This document shows positions 59,099 to 64,000 of a DNA stretch of 64,000 nt, piece by piece. The DNA comes from SCTM01 sp965279655 (GTDB lineage: Bacteria; Pseudomonadota; Alphaproteobacteria; Rhodospirillales; Rhodospirillaceae), in assembly GCA_965279655.1 (NCBI GenBank), contig OZ257255.1, positions 2,852,001-2,916,000 on the forward strand, read 5' to 3'. Position 1 is the stretch's first letter. The number at the start of each line of letters is the position of its first letter. The notes under the pieces were generated by a model. The model was not told the origin of the DNA, did no database searches, and saw nothing but the letters and a program-made list of their open reading frames with translations. A program made the translations under genes and the position numbers.

Positions 59099-59854
59099 TC
59101 AATGCTCGTTCAGCAAACGGCCCTTGCCGGGGATCTTATCGGTGATCTTGTGGGCGCGCAGGGCATGCCAGTAGGTCGCTGGATTGATGGCGATGACCGG
59201 CTTACCGACCACAGGCTCCAAGCGCACACAGAGATCACCACCGGCCAGATTGGTACCGAGCTGCACCAGGGCTTGCACGTCCGGACCATCGAGTTCCTTG
59301 AGGTTCTTCTCGATCTCCGCGATCGGCACTTGGGCAATCGCGCGCGGATTCGGGCACTTCAGGCCGCGAATACGCTTCACGTCGAAGCCGGACTGCACGA
59401 AATAGGCCTTAATTTCATCGTCGCCGGCCGGCATGTGCGGCGTCAGGATCGCGATCGACGTCACGCCGTACGCGCGCAGCGCATCGCGCACCGCGGTGGA
59501 TCCAATGGTCACCGGCACGCCCGACTCCTCGGACAGCTTCTTCTCCAGGTCCGCCGCCCCTGCCGCGCCACCCCAGAATGCTTCCAGCGCCACGCCCATG
59601 ATCATGTGGTTGGCGCCGCAGGTCATCACGTCCGCCATGGCCTTGCCGATGCCGGCGCGCATGGCGGCAACGTGATCGAGGTAGTCTTGATCGCTGCCCG
59701 CGATGTTCTTTTGCTGGATCGGAATGCGGCCCGTATGGAGCGTGATGCCCGGAAGGCGCAGGGAATCGATTTCCGGCTGCGCCGTGGTATTGGTGGATGG
59801 AATCACCAAGCCAATTTTCAGACGGTAACCAAGGGCATCGGGAGCTTCAGCCAT
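59099..59854 (-). CDS. Maleate isomerase / arylmalonate decarboxylase-like protein
   Basis: The 251-residue protein belongs to the Asp/Glu racemase superfamily branch with maleate cis-trans isomerase and arylmalonate decarboxylase. The N-terminus has GLVIPSTNTTAQPEID; Cys79 in MTCGANH is the first expected catalytic position. Maleate isomerase needs a second Cys in a later strand; the corresponding region here reads VQLGTNLAG with Gly where Cys is expected. So simple maleate isomerisation is doubtful; decarboxylation or another reaction is possible. AAAGG lies before the ATG at 59854. It converges on the IclR gene. Confidence 0.8.
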   Translation of the reverse strand: MAEAPDALGYRLKIGLVIPSTNTTAQPEIDSLRLPGITLHTGRIPIQQKNIAGSDQDYLDHVAAMRAGIGKAMADVMTCGANHMIMGVALEAFWGGAAGAADLEKKLSEESGVPVTIGSTAVRDALRAYGVTSIAILTPHMPAGDDEIKAYFVQSGFDVKRIRGLKCPNPRAIAQVPIAEIEKNLKELDGPDVQALVQLGTNLAGGDLCVRLEPVVGKPVIAINPATYWHALRAHKITDKIPGKGRLLNEH

Positions 59855-59973
59855 GTCGCGGGACCTTTCAGAATCGAACCGCTGGAACATATAGCGCGAT
59901 CCGCGCGGCGTGTTGATACGCGTTTCTGCGTATGTCGCTATTCCGGCTCAGCAGCCGGACGTAAGAGGCCCCA

Positions 59974-61209
59974 ATGAAATTCGGCTTGCGATTGGCGGGC
60001 GCGCTCTGGGTCTACTATGGCCTCACGCTTGGCATGAAAGCCGGCGCCTGGGGCTTCTTCGCGCCGGAACTGCAAAGGGACCTCGGGCTGACCGCAGGCG
60101 ACATCGGCCTCGTGGCCGGCGTGGTGTTCGGCGGCACGGCCTTGTTTGTGCCCATCGCCGGTTTCTTCATCGCCCGGTTCGGCACGCGCAAGAGCATGTG
60201 CCTCGGACTCGCGCTGGGCGTGTTCGGCATCCTCCTCACCGCGGCCGGCACGACCCTGTGGCATTTCATTGTCGGCGGCATCCTCCTTGCCGCCAGCACG
60301 AGTTTCGGTGGCGTGGTGCCGATCCAGACGTTGGTCACCCACTGGTTCAAGCGCCTGCGCTCGCGGGTGATGGCGGTGGTGTTCACGGCCACACCCCTTT
60401 GGGGCGCGATGTCATTCCAACTCTACGCTTTCCTGCTGCAGCACATGAGTTGGCGGGCGGCGGTGGCGTGGATCACGCTGATCTTCCCGCTCGGCCTTCT
60501 GCTCGTGGTGTTCTTCTTCCGCGACCGTCCCCAAGAGATCGGCGAGGAAGCGGATGGCTTGCCCATGGGCACGACGGCCGCGGAGACCGCTAAGATCCAG
60601 CGCGACGAACTCGACCCCGCAGTGCTGCGGAAAGCTTTCCTGTCGCCACTGTTCGCCTTCATCACCCTGTCGGTCGCGATCTCCACCCTGCCCTACCTCT
60701 TCTTCACGACCTACGGCCGCATCCTGCTGGAATCCCTCCAGCTCCCGACCGATGTTGCGGTGAATGCGCTGTCGCTGATCACCCTCGCCACCGTCATTGG
60801 GCGGCTGGGTGTGGCCGTCGCCGACTTCGTCGAGCCGGCGATCCTGATCATCTTGACCATGATCGCCAACATCATCGGCCTCCTGATCCTGTGGTTCGCA
60901 CCGACGCCGCTCCTGGTGCATGCGTCGTCCCTGCTGCTGGGCATCGGCTTCGGACTGGGATTCCTACTGGCTCCGATCTTGCTTGGCCGCTATTTCCATG
61001 AGCGCCTGTTCACCACCCTGGAAGGCGTTCGCATGTCGCTGGTTGTCGGCTTCAACGCCATTATGACGCCGCTGATCGGGTACATGGTTGATGCCTCCGG
61101 CTCCTTCCGCACCTCCATCATCCTGATGGTTGTGGTGCAGACCGTCGCGCTCGTCGGCACGACGGGGTTCATCGTTCGCCGCCGCCTCATCGCCGCCCGC
61201 CTGAGTTAA
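59974..61209 (+). CDS. MFS transporter (monocarboxylate-type)
   Basis: The 411-residue protein has twelve predicted spans. The first span GLTLGMKAGAWGFFAPEL and the motif FIARFGTRKSMCLGLALG fit the bacterial branch of the MCT/OFA-like major facilitator proteins that import organic acids. It begins a plus-strand group with two downstream genes (61221 and 61904) and lies opposite the maleate-isomerase-like gene. A role in uptake of the acid metabolised by the surrounding enzymes is reasonable but not shown. Confidence 0.9.
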   Translation: MKFGLRLAGALWVYYGLTLGMKAGAWGFFAPELQRDLGLTAGDIGLVAGVVFGGTALFVPIAGFFIARFGTRKSMCLGLALGVFGILLTAAGTTLWHFIVGGILLAASTSFGGVVPIQTLVTHWFKRLRSRVMAVVFTATPLWGAMSFQLYAFLLQHMSWRAAVAWITLIFPLGLLLVVFFFRDRPQEIGEEADGLPMGTTAAETAKIQRDELDPAVLRKAFLSPLFAFITLSVAISTLPYLFFTTYGRILLESLQLPTDVAVNALSLITLATVIGRLGVAVADFVEPAILIILTMIANIIGLLILWFAPTPLLVHASSLLLGIGFGLGFLLAPILLGRYFHERLFTTLEGVRMSLVVGFNAIMTPLIGYMVDASGSFRTSIILMVVVQTVALVGTTGFIVRRRLIAARLS

Positions 61210-61220
61210 GGAGTATTGCC

Positions 61221-61901
61221 ATGGCGCGTCATTTCCAGGGCCGGATCGACTACATGTCCGAGGAGAAGGGCAACGTTGGGCGTGAGTTCTTTTCCGTCTC
61301 CGTTGAAACCGACGGTACCCGCACCCTGCGGTGTGTGTGCGAGATGGACCTCGTGAACCTGATCCGCGACGTCACCTACACGGTCGACAAGGATTTCCGG
61401 GCGCTGGATTGCTTCGTGCGGGTGACCAACGAGCACAAATTCGTAGGCACCGGTTGGTTTCTGTTCGGCGACAATTGGGTGGAAGGCGAAGCCTTCACGG
61501 CCGCCGAAGGCCGCGTGTCCCAGCGCCTCGAGACCAACGGCCGCGTTCGCTTGTTCGGCACACACCCGATCGCCGTGGATATCTGGAAATGCATCCATGT
61601 GAAGGCCGCGAACCCGGGCGAGGTGCAAGTTCTGGACAACTGCGTGAACTCGTCTTCCGTCCTCAACGGCGCGTCCGGACCGCTGCTCGGGCGCAAGAGC
61701 TACGACATGGTCTATCGCGGCAAGGAGAAGGTGACCGTGCCGGCCGGCACCTTCGACTGCGAATACTTCGATTGGCACACGGGCACGGGCCGCACGCTGC
61801 AGCTCTACACCACGCCCGGCGACTGGCTGCCGATCAAGACCGTCGTGCCGGAAGGCAAACGCTGGTACGAGCTCGCCGAGTTTCGCGAACTGCGCAAGTA
61901 A
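61221..61901 (+). CDS. Hypothetical protein in the catabolic cluster
   Basis: I do not recognise this 226-residue protein. It has no signal peptide or membrane span. It contains CVCEMDLVNLIRDVTYTVD, an acidic DCFVRVTNEHKFVG segment, a central SYDMVYRGKEKVTVPAGTFDC, and ends in a VPEGKRWYELAEFREL tail. The late VPAGTFDCEYFDW pattern resembles lipocalin-like or DUF3108-type beta-barrel proteins by eye. It follows the MFS gene by 11 bp and precedes the cupin by 2 bp, so it is coexpressed with transport and probably with ligand metabolism. Confidence 0.65.
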   Translation: MARHFQGRIDYMSEEKGNVGREFFSVSVETDGTRTLRCVCEMDLVNLIRDVTYTVDKDFRALDCFVRVTNEHKFVGTGWFLFGDNWVEGEAFTAAEGRVSQRLETNGRVRLFGTHPIAVDIWKCIHVKAANPGEVQVLDNCVNSSSVLNGASGPLLGRKSYDMVYRGKEKVTVPAGTFDCEYFDWHTGTGRTLQLYTTPGDWLPIKTVVPEGKRWYELAEFRELRK

Positions 61902-61903
61902 CC

Positions 61904-62260
61904 ATGGCCATCACCGTCATCTTCACCGGACCGGACGGACACACGCACTTCCGCGACGAATCGTTCGGGCCCGGCAACACGGAGGCGCGCGCGATGGTGT
62001 TTCCACGTCATCCCGCCGTGGGCTGGGAAATCACGGAATCGCCGGCCGGCTTCAAGAGCGCCATCGTCACCCCCAGAGTGCCGCGCACGCTGGTGGTGCT
62101 GGAGGGCGAACTCGAAATACGGGCGAGCGACGGCGATGCGCGCATTTTCCGCGCGGGCGACGTGCTTCATGCCACCGACACGGATGGCAAGGGCCACAGT
62201 TCCGCGGTACCGGGAACGCGCCCGGCGCGCGTGCTGAATATCGTCTCCCAGGACTATTAG
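61904..62260 (+). CDS. Small cupin-like protein
   Basis: The 118-residue protein has a cupin-like beta-barrel pattern: RTLVVLEGELEIRASDGDARIFRAGDVLHATD is the first conserved strand set (about residues 60-92), with Gly and Asp as in motif 1, and a His in GKGHSSA as a possible metal ligand. The usual two-His motif is incomplete, so it may bind a ligand without oxygenase activity. The ATG at 61904 has no strong ribosome-binding site, consistent with coupling to the preceding gene, which ends 2 bp earlier. Confidence 0.75.
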   Translation: MAITVIFTGPDGHTHFRDESFGPGNTEARAMVFPRHPAVGWEITESPAGFKSAIVTPRVPRTLVVLEGELEIRASDGDARIFRAGDVLHATDTDGKGHSSAVPGTRPARVLNIVSQDY

Positions 62261-62318
62261 GCCCCGCCCCAAGCGCGAGCAGGCCGGCTGATCGCCGGCA
62301 TCAGGCCAAGAAGAAGGC

Positions 62319-63365
62319 CTAGATGCCGTACAGCCGCGCCGGATTGTCGGTGACGAGCTTGCGGTGGAACGCCGCGTCGATCTGGCCCCGGGCCTGAAGG
62401 TTGTTCAACGTCGCCAATTCGGTAGACGCATCGGCGTGACCGAAGTCGGTGCCGATCATCAGGTTATCGGCGCAGCCCCACTCCAGCAGGCGCGGCAGAT
62501 CGTTGTCCGTGCGCGCCGTGACGAACAGGCGCTTGTCCTTCATCGCGGTCTTCACGTCCGCGATCTTACCTTCCGTCGGCATGGTCTCGATGCGCCGGAT
62601 CGCTTCGCCCAGCATGTAAGGCACCCATTCCGCGCCCGCCTCGACGAAAGCGAAACGTAACTGAGGGAATTTCTCCGGAAGACCGGCGACGATGATCAGA
62701 TGGAAAGCCGCCAGCACCGGCATGTTGGCGGTGAAGAACACGTCCAGCTTCCGGAAATTGCGGTCGCCATACAGAATGTCGCGCACGGGGATGCTGCCGT
62801 TGCCGACGTGGATACAGATCGGCATGTCGAGGGCGATCGCCTTCTCGTAAAGCGGATAGAAATACGGGTCGGACAACACGCGATCGCCTTCGATGCCGCG
62901 CAGGGAAACGCCGCATGCGCCGTTCTTCTTGCCGAACTCCATTTCGGCGAGACTCTCGGCCATGTCGAGCACCGGCGGCACGATCACCCAGCGGAAGTCG
63001 CCGCCGCCGCGCTTGTACACATCGGCGAGCCAGCGGTTGTAGCTACGGCTGAGCGCGATCTGGATTTCGGGCCGATTGGTCGGCGGCGCGATGAAGAACG
63101 TCGGATACAGCACCTGCAGATCGAAGCCGGTCTTGGCCATGATCTCCTTGCGGCCCTTCAGGTCGCGCAGCGTACGGACATCGAGCGGAATCGTCTCATC
63201 GCCGATCTCGCGGTCGATGATGTGGCCGTCCACCAGCCAATAGGGCGTGTTCTTGCCGTCCTCGGACGTGACGGCAATCGGCCGGTAACGTTTGTCGTTG
63301 CCTTCCAGGAAGTCCCACGTGTCACTGGTCTCGATGACATGGGTATCGGCATCAATCACGGCCAT
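62319..63365 (-). CDS. Amidohydrolase_2-family enzyme, second copy
   Basis: The 348-residue protein is a paralogue of the enzyme at 57172: N-terminus VIDADTHVIET, conserved WLVDGHIIDREIG, EIQIALSRSYNRWLAD, EFGKKNGACGVSLRGIEGD, ICIHVGNGS and LMIGTDFGHAD. The shared motifs run in the same order over the full length. It lies on the minus strand, and its start codon overlaps the stop of the PhyH-type gene (ATGA-like, at 63363-63365). Two hairpin-prone repeats follow its end. The partner dioxygenase and this enzyme form a cassette parallel to that at 56295-58191, with gene order reversed. Confidence 0.85.
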   Translation of the reverse strand: MAVIDADTHVIETSDTWDFLEGNDKRYRPIAVTSEDGKNTPYWLVDGHIIDREIGDETIPLDVRTLRDLKGRKEIMAKTGFDLQVLYPTFFIAPPTNRPEIQIALSRSYNRWLADVYKRGGGDFRWVIVPPVLDMAESLAEMEFGKKNGACGVSLRGIEGDRVLSDPYFYPLYEKAIALDMPICIHVGNGSIPVRDILYGDRNFRKLDVFFTANMPVLAAFHLIIVAGLPEKFPQLRFAFVEAGAEWVPYMLGEAIRRIETMPTEGKIADVKTAMKDKRLFVTARTDNDLPRLLEWGCADNLMIGTDFGHADASTELATLNNLQARGQIDAAFHRKLVTDNPARLYGI

Positions 63366-64000
63366 TAGCTGCGTCCCCAACGATGCGGCGACATGCCGCT
63401 TGGTACTTCCTCCACGGCGGCGCGCTTGGTGTCGAACTCCCAACGGAAGTCGAACGCATTGCGGCCCTTCAACAACGGCTTCACCGCCTCCGGCGTCGGG
63501 AACGGCGTCGCCGGCCATTCCTCCAGCGGCCCATAGGGGCGCGACCACAGGGGACGATAATCGTACTCCAGCATGCCGCGCGTCCCGTCGGAGGTATTGG
63601 GACCCACGCCATGGAACATGCGCACGGCGAACACAAACGCGTCGCCCGCGCGCATCGGGAACAGAAGTTCATCCGGGTGGCTGCGGTAGCGCTTGTAGGG
63701 ATTGGCGTCCTGATGGAAGCAGATATGCGAGCGCGGCACGATCCGCAGGGGCGCTTTGTCCGTGCCCGTATCATCGAGGTAGTGCAACACGCGGATGCGC
63801 ACGGGCGAGGTTTCCAGCCAGCCGGAATAGGTGGACCCAAACGGTTGGAAATCGCTGTGCACTTCCAAGGGCGGCTGCGCCGGCTGGCTAAGGATGTAGT
63901 GGCTGTAGATGAACACCAGATCCTCGCCCATCAGCGCTCGCAGGAATGTGAGGACCGCGTCGTTGGCGATGAGGTCCGTGCAGGCCGGGCTATGGAGGTG
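63365..64000 (-). CDS. PhyH-family dioxygenase, partial (runs off window)
   Basis: The reading frame continues through the right edge of the window, so the N-terminus and start are missing; about 211 codons are visible. It has the HxD metal pattern in VHSDFQPFG and the later FHGVGPN, and an aromatic C-terminal part that matches the PhyH-type enzyme at 56295. The visible N-terminal part LHSPACTDLIANDAVLTFLRA aligns with WHSPTFAKLIGHPPMIKFLQQ (first copy). Its stop overlaps the start of the second amidohydrolase by one base. Identification as a paralogue is secure. Confidence 0.85.
   Translation of the reverse strand, partial: HLHSPACTDLIANDAVLTFLRALMGEDLVFIYSHYILSQPAQPPLEVHSDFQPFGSTYSGWLETSPVRIRVLHYLDDTGTDKAPLRIVPRSHICFHQDANPYKRYRSHPDELLFPMRAGDAFVFAVRMFHGVGPNTSDGTRGMLEYDYRPLWSRPYGPLEEWPATPFPTPEAVKPLLKGRNAFDFRWEFDTKRAAVEEVPSGMSPHRWGRS

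Noticed and set aside
62283..62299. GCCGGC-N5-GCCGGC hairpin between convergent cupin and amidohydrolase genes as a terminator
   Set aside because: The arms are palindromic in themselves and there is no T-run; it may be ordinary high-GC sequence.
1..64000. tRNA genes, insertion sequences and CRISPR arrays
   Set aside because: None was seen: no cloverleaf-like sequence, no transposase or terminal repeats, and no regularly spaced direct repeats outside coding sequence.

Overview
The window is high-GC DNA with tightly packed genes, many joined by 4-bp ATGA overlaps. It reads as the chromosome of a motile alphaproteobacterium. The evidence is a CtrA orthologue, a ChpT phosphotransferase, clustered GANTC (CcrM-type) sites upstream of ctrA, and small families such as DUF3553. 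FlhF and FlhG next to flhA point to polar flagellation, which favours a Rhodospirillales-like lineage over Caulobacter or rhizobia; this is inference. I saw no tRNA, rRNA, insertion sequence or CRISPR array, and no gene-free stretch above about 300 bp.

Region 1 (1-12.1 kb) is flagellum, chemotaxis and cell-cycle control: the 3' part of flhA, flhF, flhG, a fliK-like hook-length gene with internal repeats, a QueF-like small protein, a membrane DnaJ/SH3 protein, fliJ and fliI on the minus strand, ctrA, cheR, cheY and chpT. Region 2 (12.2-28.4 kb) is housekeeping and signalling: DUF3553, moaA, nadK, a class IIA HAD hydrolase, pyrD, a MarR regulator, a PAS kinase with a separate receiver, glycerate kinase, a Crp/Fnr regulator, a MaoC protein, a catalytically degenerate nitrilase-like protein, a membrane PAS kinase, an MFS carrier, a PEP-mutase/isocitrate-lyase family enzyme and a lipoprotein. 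Region 3 (28.4-35.8 kb) holds a PEP-CTERM surface protein behind a textbook sigma-54 promoter, an unknown exported protein, and an RND efflux pair diverging from its TetR regulator across what looks like a bidirectional promoter with an operator.

Region 4 (35.9-43.2 kb) is a catabolic cluster whose enzyme classes echo the Rut pyrimidine pathway: TetR regulator, two hydroxyisobutyrate-dehydrogenase-type reductases, an LLM flavin monooxygenase, a protein with three tandem RidA-like domains, a CocE/NonD hydrolase and an Asp/Glu/hydantoin-racemase relative. A shared operator-like sequence lies before the tetR gene and before the monooxygenase gene. Region 5 (43.2-50.9 kb) mixes small stress and envelope genes, a class II glutamine amidotransferase, the mtnB-mtnD-mtnC methionine-salvage genes behind a structured leader, and an ApbE / FMN-binding protein / multi-His membrane protein group that looks like a flavin-based electron-transfer module.

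Region 6 (50.9-64 kb) is a second catabolic block: two alpha/beta hydrolases, a VOC protein, a GPH symporter, a ThDP-dependent lyase, a phytanoyl-CoA-dioxygenase-type enzyme, an amidohydrolase, an IclR regulator, a maleate-isomerase-like protein, an MFS carrier, an unknown protein with a cupin, and a second amidohydrolase plus dioxygenase pair that repeats the first and runs off the end. The pairing of a PhyH-type hydroxylase with a ThDP lyase resembles the chemistry of alpha-oxidation. The most promising leads are the Rut-like cluster, the sigma-54/PEP-CTERM gene, the PhyH/ThDP/amidohydrolase cassettes and the ApbE module.
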